55,759 nucleotides of DNA, from assembly GCA_024399065.1 (NCBI GenBank), contig JAKSIB010000023.1:1-55759 (forward strand), in the 5' to 3' direction. Every line of letters begins with the position of its first letter. Position 1 is the stretch's first letter. The position numbers and the translations under genes were made by a program. The notes below the pieces were generated by a model, which was not told where the DNA came from, did no database searches, and saw nothing but the letters and a program-made list of their open reading frames with translations. The DNA is from Fibrobacter sp. Its GTDB lineage: Bacteria; Fibrobacterota; Fibrobacteria; Fibrobacterales; Fibrobacteraceae. Shown here in pieces: positions 33,786-42,283 of this stretch.

Positions 33786-34958
33786 ATGGAACAGCAATCC
33801 GTAAATCCAGCCATTGGCTCCATCCTCGACGAGCAAAAGCTAAAGAACATCGTCTATCCGGCGAAGTTGTTCAGGGCACGTCTGAACGAGGAATTTCTCA
33901 GGGCCAACCGTAGCTGCAGGCCGTTCCTTTACATCAAGATTTACGCACATCAGTACGACTTTTTTGGATGGGGCAGCCCCAGTTCCACCGTGGAAAAGAC
34001 ATGGCGAATCAGTATTCTCACCATGTTCTCCCACCTGCGATTTATCGATGTTCTCGGGTTCCTTCCTGACAGCAACGGTATCGGCATAATCCTGCTGAAT
34101 TCCGACATGACAAAGCTTGAGGCAATCCGTAAGGAAATCCTGCACAAGCTGAACGACGCAGGCCTGATCCAGTCCCTCAGAATCAAGCCCCGCAAGCCCA
34201 TTTTCGAAGCCTACCTCTATATGGGTTCCCAGGAAAAGACTAACCTGGAAATGCAGGCCAAACTGGACGAATTCAACAGCACCAATGGCGCATTCTTTAC
34301 CCTGCAGCGTTTGAACCTGGACCAAATCTGGCAGCATCCCCACAAGATCCGCTACCGCCATATCATCAAGCGCATCGTGGACCTTACCTGCACCAGCGCC
34401 GCAATCGTGGTATGCTCTCCCCTCCTGTTGTTCTGCGCATTGGCCGTCAAGATCAGCGACCCAAAGGGTCCCATCATCTTTAAGCAGACCCGCGTAGGCA
34501 AGAACGGCAAGTTGTTCACCATGTACAAGTTCCGCAGCATGTACGCCGACGCCGAAGAACGCAAAAAGGCCCTTATGGCCCAGAACGAAACTGGCGGTAA
34601 GACTTTCAAGATGAAGAACGACCCCCGAATCTATCCCTTCGGCCGCGTCCTTCGCAAGTTCAGCCTGGATGAACTTCCCCAGTTCTTCAACATCATCAAG
34701 GGCGACATGTCCATCGTGGGTCCCCGTCCGCCTATTCCCTCCGAAGTGGCAGAATACGAGCCGTGGCACCGCATGCGTTTGTCTGTAACGCCGGGCCTCA
34801 CCTGCATTTGGCAGGTCAGCGGTCGCAGCAATATCAGTTTCGAAGGCCAGATGCGCTTGGATAACGACTACATCCGCCGCGACGGCAAGATCGGTGACGA
34901 CTTCAAGCTTATCTTGAAAACATTTAAAGTCGTGTTCAAGGGCGAAGGCGCTTACTAA
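33786..34958 (+). CDS. Sugar transferase with an unusual N-terminal cytoplasmic domain
   Basis: The 390-residue protein has a C-terminal bacterial sugar transferase domain (about 195-390). That domain has a membrane-entering helix (about 203-228) and the motifs YKFRSMYADAEERK, DPRIYPFGRVLRKFSLDELPQ, GDMSIVGPRPP and TPGLTCIWQVSGRS. It should attach a sugar phosphate to undecaprenyl phosphate. The first 190 residues are soluble and replace the usual membrane/CoA-binding part. The pattern RPFLYIKIYAH followed by GIGIILLNSDMTKLEAIRKEI looks like a nucleotide-cyclase/GGDEF-type fold without the active loop, so it may be regulatory. It starts as a probable leaderless mRNA. Confidence 0.85.
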   Translation: MEQQSVNPAIGSILDEQKLKNIVYPAKLFRARLNEEFLRANRSCRPFLYIKIYAHQYDFFGWGSPSSTVEKTWRISILTMFSHLRFIDVLGFLPDSNGIGIILLNSDMTKLEAIRKEILHKLNDAGLIQSLRIKPRKPIFEAYLYMGSQEKTNLEMQAKLDEFNSTNGAFFTLQRLNLDQIWQHPHKIRYRHIIKRIVDLTCTSAAIVVCSPLLLFCALAVKISDPKGPIIFKQTRVGKNGKLFTMYKFRSMYADAEERKKALMAQNETGGKTFKMKNDPRIYPFGRVLRKFSLDELPQFFNIIKGDMSIVGPRPPIPSEVAEYEPWHRMRLSVTPGLTCIWQVSGRSNISFEGQMRLDNDYIRRDGKIGDDFKLILKTFKVVFKGEGAY

Positions 34959-34966
34959 TACCGCTT

Positions 34967-34993
34967 GGCTCGTTCATTTGTAGGGAACGGGCC
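34967..34993 (+). terminator. Terminator of the sugar transferase gene
   Basis: GGCTCGTTC pairs with GAACGGGCC (one G-T pair) and is followed by a T-rich stretch. Confidence 0.6.
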
Positions 34994-35104
34994 TTTCATT
35001 TTCTTCTTATCTAAAACTCACGTTTTGACCTTTGGTCGCAAAATTTTTTAGATTGCGGTTTGGTCGTATGGGTATATCGAAATATATCCAATAAGGAGTT
35101 TTGG

Positions 35105-37249
35105 ATGAAGAAGATTATTATTCCCGCAGTCCTTGCCTCTGCGATGGTTGCCTCTGCAGCTACGGTAACAGTAAATCCGACAGCAACAAAGCAGTCCGTC
35201 ATCGGCTTCGGCGGCGGCAGCGTTTATTACCAGAACTGGATTGCCCACCTTCCCGCTGCAGACCAGCAAGAACTTTTCGATACAGCATTCGTTGGTTTGA
35301 ACCTTTCCATTTTGCGTATCGGCAACTGGCTCCAGGATGAATCCAAGGACCTTTCCGAAGACTTGGCCATCATCAAGGCAGGCAAGGAACGCCTTGGCGA
35401 CCACATGAAAATTGAAATGTCCAGCTGGTCCGCTCCCGGCAACTTGAAGCCCAGCGGCAGCGTCAACGGTTATGCAGGTTCCTCCAAGTCCGACAAATCC
35501 CTGAAGAAGGCCTCTGGCGACAAGTACGGTGCATACGCCTACACCGACTTTGCCAACTGGTGGAAGAAGAGCCTCCAGACCTATGCAGCAGCCGGCATCG
35601 TCCCGGACTACATCTCCCTGCAGAACGAACCCGACATGGAAGCTTCTTACGAAGAAACCTTGTTCGAACCCTCTGAAACCAGCGAAATCGCCGGTTACAA
35701 GCAGGCTCTTAACGCAGTCTACGACGCATTGAACGGCATGGCAAACCGCCCCGTGATTCTGGGCCCCGAACCTCTGGGCATCGGCTACAGCAATTTCCAG
35801 AAGTACACCGCCGAACTGGACCAAAGCAAGCTGGGTGGCTACGCCTACCATCTGTACCACGCAGGCGATGGCAACGACAACTCCGGCAACAACTACCTGA
35901 ATCCCGAAAACTTCCGCAAGCCCATGAGCGAAATCGCCACGAGCGTCAGCGCCAGCGGCAAGCCCATCATCATGACCGAATTCTGCCCCATGCTTGATGA
36001 CCCCCGCGAAGAAGACATGGTGGGCCTCGCCCACATCATGCAGGTCGGCTTTACCGACGGTCTCCTGAACGGCTACATCGCCTGGGAGCTTTTCTACGGA
36101 TACCACAGCCAGATGATCGGCGTCTGCCCCGGTGCAGGCTGGGACCTGACTGGTAGCGGCGAGTTCGTTTGCGAAGGCAAGGAAATCAAGATCTTCCCAG
36201 AATACCACGCCATGCGTCACTACTCCAAGTTCGTGAACCCGGGCTGGAAGGTGATTTCCACAACCACCGCAGAAGCTGACCTTAAGACTGTGGCTTTCCA
36301 GAACGAAACCGCAGACTCCATTTCCGTCATCATCATTAACACAGGCAAGTCCGAAGTCCAGTTAGACAACCCGGCCATTTCCGGTTTCAACGTCGATTTC
36401 GCCATCCAGTCCAAGGAAAACGGCGCCAAGAGCAAGAAGATCACCGCATCCTCCTGCACCGTACTTCCGGCACGTTCCATCACCACCCTCGTCTATAGAA
36501 AGGGCGTCGCCGCCCCCGCAGCAACCACCTGTAAGGATGAAACCACCGACGCAGGCTACGTAGAACCGGTTGAAGTTCCCATCGACGACATCGTTGTGAT
36601 CGACTACTCCAAGACCAACGACGTCACCACCTGGCAGGCCATGAGCGACGACCTCACCCCGGTCACCTACTCTAGCACCGCACTCGACGGTGTAAGCGGT
36701 TACGTAAGCGTTCCTCTGGCAGGTTGCGAACAGGCTGATTGCGGCTACAAGAGCCAGCTCCTGAACTTGAGCTCCGAAGGTGCCAAGGCTCTCAAGTCCT
36801 GTGAAAAGTTGGTCATCACCATGCGTAGCACCACCACAGACAACGCCTATGTGAACGTAGGCGCAGCAAACGGCGGCGACTGGATTGACTACGACTATGG
36901 TAAATTGGCAAGCGGAAGCAAGTGGAGCGAAACTTCAGTCCCGTTGGAAAAAGAAGGCGGCAACAAGTCCAACGCCCTCACCTTCAACAGCGACGCAAGC
37001 GGCATCTACATTGCAAAGATCGTGGGCACCGGCTGCACCACCAAGTCTACCGCAATCCAGCCTAGCCTCAAGTACGCTGCAAACGACAGCCACATGGCAG
37101 CAAAGCTCTTCGACCTGAACGGCAACCTCCTCTGGAGCGGCATCAAGAGCCAGGCCATGAACGACAAGGGCACCCTCCGCCTGAACGTTCGTCAGGGTAC
37201 CTACCTGCTGAAGACCAAGTCCAGCACCATCAAGGCTATCAAGAAGTAA
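35105..37249 (+). CDS. Secreted GH30 glycoside hydrolase (xylanase-like) with binding-type domain and sorting tail
   Basis: The 714-residue protein has a signal peptide (about 1-19) and a GH30 barrel with its attached beta-domain (about 20-480). The acid/base Glu175 is in SLQNEPDM and the nucleophile Glu292 in MTEFCPM. A later beta-sandwich (about 495-640, VVIDYSKTNDVTTWQAM to AKIVGTGC) is probably a carbohydrate-binding module. The last 60 residues (AKLFDLNGNLLWSG to GTYLLKTKSS) form a sorting-type tail. GH30 in fibrolytic bacteria is often a glucuronoxylanase, but beta-1,6-glucanase cannot be excluded. ATG has AAGGAG 6 nt upstream. The ORF extends 15 codons further, without a ribosome site. 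Confidence 0.9.
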   Translation: MKKIIIPAVLASAMVASAATVTVNPTATKQSVIGFGGGSVYYQNWIAHLPAADQQELFDTAFVGLNLSILRIGNWLQDESKDLSEDLAIIKAGKERLGDHMKIEMSSWSAPGNLKPSGSVNGYAGSSKSDKSLKKASGDKYGAYAYTDFANWWKKSLQTYAAAGIVPDYISLQNEPDMEASYEETLFEPSETSEIAGYKQALNAVYDALNGMANRPVILGPEPLGIGYSNFQKYTAELDQSKLGGYAYHLYHAGDGNDNSGNNYLNPENFRKPMSEIATSVSASGKPIIMTEFCPMLDDPREEDMVGLAHIMQVGFTDGLLNGYIAWELFYGYHSQMIGVCPGAGWDLTGSGEFVCEGKEIKIFPEYHAMRHYSKFVNPGWKVISTTTAEADLKTVAFQNETADSISVIIINTGKSEVQLDNPAISGFNVDFAIQSKENGAKSKKITASSCTVLPARSITTLVYRKGVAAPAATTCKDETTDAGYVEPVEVPIDDIVVIDYSKTNDVTTWQAMSDDLTPVTYSSTALDGVSGYVSVPLAGCEQADCGYKSQLLNLSSEGAKALKSCEKLVITMRSTTTDNAYVNVGAANGGDWIDYDYGKLASGSKWSETSVPLEKEGGNKSNALTFNSDASGIYIAKIVGTGCTTKSTAIQPSLKYAANDSHMAAKLFDLNGNLLWSGIKSQAMNDKGTLRLNVRQGTYLLKTKSSTIKAIKK

Positions 37250-37298
37250 ACCAAAAGCCGCCCTCCCGGCGGCACCTTCTTTCAAAACAGCAAATAAA

Positions 37299-37330
37299 AA
37301 AAAGGGCCGCTTTTAAAGCGGTCCTTTTTT
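37299..37330. terminator. Bidirectional terminator after the GH30 gene
   Basis: An AGGGCCGCTTT/AAAGCGGTCCT stem has A and T tracts on both sides. A smaller GCCGCC/GGCGGC hairpin lies at 37257-37273. Confidence 0.8.
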
Positions 37331-37378
37331 ATGATGGTTGTCGCGGCGTTGGAGGAATCCAAGCTCGCGTCCCAGTCA

Positions 37379-38017
37379 TTAACCTTCTTCCAAGGCTTCC
37401 TTGTATTCGTCGACGGTAGCGATGTATTCGTCGATCATGTCTTCCTTGGAATCCAGGTAGGCAAGAATCTGTTCCAGGTGTTCCTTCTGGAATACAGCCT
37501 TGAGCTGGCGGGAAGCGTGACCACGGTAGCCCCATTCCTTGAGGATTTCGTCGGTAACAACGAAGGAATCGTTCATGGAGACAAAGCGCATGGGACCATA
37601 GACAGCCCAGTTGTGTTCCATCTGCATGCATTCCGGTTCCTGGAGTTCCGGATTGGCCATGAAGCGCTGGATGTGGCGGGTACGGACGTCCTTGATCTTG
37701 TCGATGCGCATGTAACCCATGATGAGGTACTTGTTGCGCATTTCGGAATCGCTCAAACCTTCGTAGCGGGTACCGAACAAGATGTAGCGGCTCTTGGCCT
37801 TGAGGATGGCGTTCACTGCCTTCACATTGTAGCAGCTCATGAGACCATAGGTGCTGGTTTCATAGTTGGGTTCATAGAGGAAACCCTTGCCATTTTCGTT
37901 CAACTGATCGCGTACAGGCATTTCGGATTGATGGCTAGTTTCAACGTAAAGCAAGCTTCCGGCGGCGTTGCCGCGGTAGTCCTGCCAACCATCAAGATTA
38001 ATCTGAGTTTTTGGCAT
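37379..38017 (-). CDS. Conserved-looking protein of unknown function
   Basis: I do not recognise this 212-residue protein. It is soluble, with no signal peptide or membrane helix, and has an acidic helical C-terminus (KEDMIDEYIATVDEYKEAL). The middle, with SRYILFGTRYEGL and NKYLIMGYMRIDKI, alternates like a small beta-barrel (PUA- or EVE-like), but this is a guess. ATG at 38017 has GGAAAG upstream; a GTG at 38032 would add five residues. It is monocistronic, downstream of heptad array 3 and a hairpin. Codon use is like its neighbours. Confidence 0.65.
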   Translation of the reverse strand: MPKTQINLDGWQDYRGNAAGSLLYVETSHQSEMPVRDQLNENGKGFLYEPNYETSTYGLMSCYNVKAVNAILKAKSRYILFGTRYEGLSDSEMRNKYLIMGYMRIDKIKDVRTRHIQRFMANPELQEPECMQMEHNWAVYGPMRFVSMNDSFVVTDEILKEWGYRGHASRQLKAVFQKEHLEQILAYLDSKEDMIDEYIATVDEYKEALEEG

Positions 38018-38097
38018 TTTTACTTTCCACACAAATAAGTTAAACTTTGACAGCCCCGAACCACCGCCCGGAGTCGTCCCTAGATATAAATGTTACA

Positions 38098-38120
38098 AGC
38101 GGACCGCGTTACCGGTCCGT
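38098..38120. repeat. Stem-loop between murI and the hypothetical gene
   Basis: GCGGACCG and CGGTCCG form a G+C-rich stem around a 5- to 6-nt loop. No T tract follows, so terminator function for murI is doubtful. Confidence 0.45.
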
Positions 38121-38121
38121 C

Positions 38122-38156
38122 GTTTACCATTAAGCAATTTACAATTTACTTACTAA
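38122..38156. repeat. Degenerate heptad repeat array 3 (murI 3' end)
   Basis: Five 7-nt units run from the murI stop codon downstream. Two are identical (AATTTAC) and the others are variants. Confidence 0.7.
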
Positions 38157-38962
38157 AAAGTCAACGACTCTGCGGAAATATCACGCATTCCAAACAAAAA
38201 TGCGCCTTTTTCAAAGAATTTCGCCGTATCCGTGGTCAAAAAACTGGTCTTTCCATTTTTTGTAAGGCGTTCTTCCATCTCCGGATGACGGTTCAGGTAG
38301 TCCACCGTCTTGACGGCAACGATGTCACCCTGGAACACCAGGCGGACGTTTTCGGGCAGGGCCTTGCGGATGGCCCTTTCCAGAAGCGGGTAATGGGTAC
38401 AGGCCAAAAGGATGGTATCGATTTCAGGATCTTCCTTCAACAGGGAGTCCACTTCCTTTTGAACAAAGTAATCCGCGCCGGAGGATTCGGATTCCCCGTA
38501 CTCCACCAACGGCACCCACATGGGGCAGGCATGCTGCGTCACCTTGAGTTCCGGGTAGAAGTGGTTGATTTCAATCAGGTAGCTACCCGACGATACCGTG
38601 CCGGCGGTAGCAAAAATCCCGATGTGGCCGCTCTTGCTGAAAGAGCCGATTTCTTCGGCGGTGGGGCGGATGATACCCAGAACGCGACGGTCCGGATATT
38701 CAAAAGGCAGAACCTGCTGCTGAATACTGCGAAGGGCGCGGGCAGAAGCCGTATTGCAAGCGAGGATCACCAGGGGGCAGCCTCTTGCAAAAAGTTCACG
38801 GACGCACTGCAGCGTGTAGCGGTAAATGGTCTCGTAGCTTCGGGATCCGTAAGGGGCACGAGCGTTATCGCCCAGGTACAGGTAGTCGTACTGGGGCAGG
38901 GACTTCTGCAAGTCCCTCAGAATGGTCATGCCACCGAATCCGGAATCGAAGACGCCAATCAT
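38153..38962 (-). CDS. murI: Glutamate racemase
   Basis: The enzyme makes D-glutamate for peptidoglycan. The 269-residue protein contains the substrate-binding start GVFDSGFGGMT, the GDNARAPYG motif, and both catalytic Cys motifs, ACNTASA and LLACTHYPLL. It starts 3 nt after the stop of the helicase/acyltransferase ORF, so they are in one transcript. The stop codon is the first part of heptad array 3. Confidence 0.95.
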   Translation of the reverse strand: MIGVFDSGFGGMTILRDLQKSLPQYDYLYLGDNARAPYGSRSYETIYRYTLQCVRELFARGCPLVILACNTASARALRSIQQQVLPFEYPDRRVLGIIRPTAEEIGSFSKSGHIGIFATAGTVSSGSYLIEINHFYPELKVTQHACPMWVPLVEYGESESSGADYFVQKEVDSLLKEDPEIDTILLACTHYPLLERAIRKALPENVRLVFQGDIVAVKTVDYLNRHPEMEERLTKNGKTSFLTTDTAKFFEKGAFLFGMRDISAESLTF

Positions 38963-38965
38963 CGA

Positions 38966-41215
38966 CTATGCGCCTTCCTTTGCGGCTACCATTCTTTCAC
39001 GAACCAGGTGGGCCAAGTCATGCTTAGGATCCAGCTTCGGATTTTCAGCCATCAAGGCAGCCACATCCACCGGGTCCAAGATCTTCACGTTCACCTTGAG
39101 GGGCTTGGTATCCTTACGGGCTTCCCAGACAGCGGCGGAACCGGTAATCACCAGCGGCAACAGAATGCCATTGTTTTCGTAGGCGAAACGGAATGCACCG
39201 CTCTTGAAGGAGCCAATCTGGCCATTCTTGCTACGGGTACCTTCAGGGAAAATGAACACGCGGGGCGCAGTGCCACGTTCAGCGATAGCGGCACGGACAC
39301 CAGCGGCGGCACCACCCTTCTGACGGTCCACCAGAATGCAACCGATACGGTGCATCCAGAAATTCAGGAAGGGGATCTTGCCCAGGGACTTCTTGGCCAC
39401 AAAGCCGATGGTCTTCTGGATAGAAAGGAAAACGATGGGAATGTCGGCGAAGGAGCTATGGTTACCCACAACGAAAACCGGACGGTTCCAGTCCACCTTA
39501 CCCAACACAGCCTGATTTTCGATGGTCAAGTCCACGCGGAGCATCTTCATGCAGAAATCCGCAAAGAACTGGATGCGGTCATCCACCCAGGCGTCAAAGC
39601 CCTTTTTGCCGTGGATCAGCAGGCCGAAAGGCACGCGGAGCATCTGGAAGCACATGTAGCCAAGAACGATGAGGCCAACTTTAAGCTTGAAAAGAATCAG
39701 CGGCATATAATATTCCGAATAAGGTTTTTCTTTTGGGAGGAAACGGGACCGGCGGAACTGTCGCAAACTCCCTTTCCAATATCTCTGCTTGCAATATAGC
39801 AAAACCAGAAACGCCTCGGCCCGGGTGACCCCCACATAATACAGCCTTCGTTCCTCATCCAGCTGGCGCTTTCGCTGCTCGCGGGTTCCGGTACATTCCC
39901 CAGGCGTAAGCTTTTCCGCAAGCCCCGCGTAATAGACCACCGCGTACTGGAGGCCTTTCGAGGCGTGTACGGTTTCCACATGGACTCCATTTTCCACCAC
40001 GGCCTCTGCCGACTCGCCAGAGTCAAGCCCCACCTCCCCTATGCTATCGCCAAACACGGGTATGCCATAATCCCGAAGGGCCATTTCATAATAGAGGCGC
40101 TGGCGATTATAGCGGACCAGGATTGCAAAGTTTTTCCATTCCAAGTCGTACCCCAGGCGCAGTTCCTTAATGGAGGAAACCACCTTTACCATCTCCTCCA
40201 CAGGATTATCCGAGGTCCAGACTTCCGGCTTGCGGTTCTCCCGATAGAGCGGATTTCCTCCCGAGCCCTTCGAGTTCCCCGCCCGCAAGGTCTTTCGAAG
40301 ATGTACCGGCTTGTTGGTAAAGATCTTGTTGGCCAGATGAAGAACGTTGGGCACCGAACGGTAATTCCATTCCAGGCGAATTAACGTACTTTGTTTGAAA
40401 TCATCCCGAAAGCGATTGATGTTCCCGATGTCCGCCCCACGGAATCCATAGATGGCCTGGTCATCATCCCCCACTACGAACAACTGCTTTCTATCGCCTA
40501 AAAGATTCTTCACCAGACGATACTGCGTTGGATTGATGTCCTGGTATTCATCCACCAGAATTTCGTGCCACTGTTCCTGAAAAAAATTTCGCGCATCCTC
40601 AAACTTTTCCAGCAAGCGGATGGCCATATAAATCAGGTCCTCGAAAACAACTTGCCCCGATTCCAGAACCTCGTCGCGCAGCGATTCCAGCTTTGCATTC
40701 ACCGAAGATTTATAACCATCGGCAAAAAGATCCTCCCTGGAAATTTTCGTCTTCTTTAATTTCAGCTTGGTCAGCTTTTGCAAGAAATCCTTGCTTGCGC
40801 CATCTGTCGGCACAGGCATCTTCTTGAAACCAAGCAGTTCATAGGCATACACTTCCCGCGACGAACCATTGCGAAGCGGCTTATCCAGCCCCCCAACCGG
40901 GCAACAAGGAATTTTGCTCTTCAACATAAACAGCGCCAGCGAGTGAAACGTGCAAAGCCTTACCCCAGCATTAGGGAACAGCGCCTGAACGCGTTCACGC
41001 ATTTCCGCCGCAGCCTTCGCCGTAAAAGTCAGCGCCAATATTTTCTCGGGTTCCACCCCGCACAAAATCCTGTACTGGATTCGCTTTGTTAGAACCGAAG
41101 TTTTTCCAGAACCGGCTCCTGCCAAAATCAAAAGTTGATAGTCATTTTCGTGGTCATGCAATACAGCAGCCCTCTGGTCCGGATTCAATCCGGCCAAAAT
41201 GCTTTCGGCATCCAT
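38966..41215 (-). CDS. Fusion ORF: compact UvrD/Rep-type helicase joined to a PlsC-type acyltransferase
   Basis: One frame of 749 residues holds two unrelated enzymes. Residues 1 to about 490 are an SF1A helicase: Walker A GAGSGKT (33-39), motif II DEYQD (222-226), VGDDDQAIYGFRGAD, LEWNYRS, motif V VHASKGLQ and motif VI YYVGVTRA. Only about 24 residues separate the IV-like region from motif V, so subdomain 2B is missing. Residues 504-749 are a 1-acyl-glycerol-3-phosphate acyltransferase with NHSSFAD (585-591) and FPEGTRS (656-662), plus an N-terminal membrane helix. The junction, at Met504 (39706), has no stop codon. Either it is a true fusion, or the acyltransferase also starts from its own site there. 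murI follows 3 nt later. Confidence 0.85.
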   Translation of the reverse strand: MDAESILAGLNPDQRAAVLHDHENDYQLLILAGAGSGKTSVLTKRIQYRILCGVEPEKILALTFTAKAAAEMRERVQALFPNAGVRLCTFHSLALFMLKSKIPCCPVGGLDKPLRNGSSREVYAYELLGFKKMPVPTDGASKDFLQKLTKLKLKKTKISREDLFADGYKSSVNAKLESLRDEVLESGQVVFEDLIYMAIRLLEKFEDARNFFQEQWHEILVDEYQDINPTQYRLVKNLLGDRKQLFVVGDDDQAIYGFRGADIGNINRFRDDFKQSTLIRLEWNYRSVPNVLHLANKIFTNKPVHLRKTLRAGNSKGSGGNPLYRENRKPEVWTSDNPVEEMVKVVSSIKELRLGYDLEWKNFAILVRYNRQRLYYEMALRDYGIPVFGDSIGEVGLDSGESAEAVVENGVHVETVHASKGLQYAVVYYAGLAEKLTPGECTGTREQRKRQLDEERRLYYVGVTRAEAFLVLLYCKQRYWKGSLRQFRRSRFLPKEKPYSEYYMPLILFKLKVGLIVLGYMCFQMLRVPFGLLIHGKKGFDAWVDDRIQFFADFCMKMLRVDLTIENQAVLGKVDWNRPVFVVGNHSSFADIPIVFLSIQKTIGFVAKKSLGKIPFLNFWMHRIGCILVDRQKGGAAAGVRAAIAERGTAPRVFIFPEGTRSKNGQIGSFKSGAFRFAYENNGILLPLVITGSAAVWEARKDTKPLKVNVKILDPVDVAALMAENPKLDPKHDLAHLVRERMVAAKEGA

Positions 41216-41254
41216 AACGCCTCGTTTTTTAAATCTATCTAGAAAAGGAAGGAC

Positions 41255-42283
41255 TTACGCGTCCTTACCATTAGCGTCGCTTGCTTCGGCATTAGCCTTG
41301 CCGGAATCAGCCTTGGGGCCATCCAGCAAGAACACAAATGCTCCGAACAAACTAAGAACCAGGCTTACAAAGTAAGCCAACAGCTGGATCACTACAGATT
41401 CCAGGCTTGCAACGCCAGCCCTTGCGAACAAGGACTGAGCCAGCAATTCTCTGGGGCCGAAACCACCAATGGAAATGGGCAGGGCACTGATAATTGCAAC
41501 CAGCGGAATGTAGTAGAAATACCAGGATATAGAAAGGTCTACGCCTACGGCCATACCGCAGAAGTAGTGTACGAAAATTCTCAAGGCCTGCGTCACTGCA
41601 GAAAGGCAGCTAATGCAAATCCACAACTTCAAGGAACGGAACTTCTGGAAGCGGGAGAACATGTGAATCAGGCGGCCGCTAATTTTTTCCGGCAGGAACT
41701 TCGCCATCATGGTGCTGATAAAGTTTCCCAGGCGGCGGCTGAACAAGGAGGCAAACAAGCAGCAGAAAACCACAAAGATCCAGATGGAAGGCCACATGAA
41801 TGCGCGCTGGGCTTCGTCATGGACAAAGAACAGTACGCCCATGGCCAGGGCAAACAACGTAATAAAGAAAAGTCCGAACAAACGATCGAAGAAGGTGGCG
41901 GTAAATCCCGCACCCACGGAATCCTGACCACCCTGCATACGGATGTCGTAAATCTTCTTGGCGTCGCCACCCACATTGCCGGGCATGAAGTTGTTGAAGA
42001 ACAAGCCCACGTGGTAAAGTTTCAGCAAGTGGCCATAGGACAAATGAACGTCCTGCTTTTCCAGCAACAGTTTCCACTGCAGGCAAGCCGTGAAGTTGGA
42101 TGCCGCAAGGCAAAGCAACGCAATGACCAAAGGCAATACGCTCTTGCCTGAGAACAACTGGTACAAGTCATCGATGCTCCAGTCCGGAGCCATCACGATA
42201 TTTCTGTACACGAAGTAGGCGGGAACAATCGTTACCACCAACTTCAAGCAAAATACCAGGAACGACTTCAGTTGCTTATTCAT
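41255..42283 (-). CDS. Lysylphosphatidylglycerol synthase/UPF0104-type integral membrane protein
   Basis: The 342-residue protein has about eight transmembrane helices. FNNFMPGNVGGDAKKIYDI and ISALPISIGGFGPRELLAQ are hallmarks of the flippase-like domain of the LPG-synthase/UPF0104 family. It lacks the soluble aminoacyl transferase part of MprF, so it may move or assist lipid-linked substrates instead. The C-terminal 20 residues are charged and Ala-rich. The ATG at 42283 overlaps the end of the upstream glycosyltransferase by 8 nt, giving translational coupling and suggesting joint work on a glycolipid. The longer start at 42310 is rejected. Confidence 0.85.
   Translation of the reverse strand: MNKQLKSFLVFCLKLVVTIVPAYFVYRNIVMAPDWSIDDLYQLFSGKSVLPLVIALLCLAASNFTACLQWKLLLEKQDVHLSYGHLLKLYHVGLFFNNFMPGNVGGDAKKIYDIRMQGGQDSVGAGFTATFFDRLFGLFFITLFALAMGVLFFVHDEAQRAFMWPSIWIFVVFCCLFASLFSRRLGNFISTMMAKFLPEKISGRLIHMFSRFQKFRSLKLWICISCLSAVTQALRIFVHYFCGMAVGVDLSISWYFYYIPLVAIISALPISIGGFGPRELLAQSLFARAGVASLESVVIQLLAYFVSLVLSLFGAFVFLLDGPKADSGKANAEASDANGKDA

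Noticed and set aside
38098-38120. G+C hairpin after murI as a rho-independent terminator
   Set aside because: No T tract follows it on the minus strand, so it is recorded only as a stem-loop.
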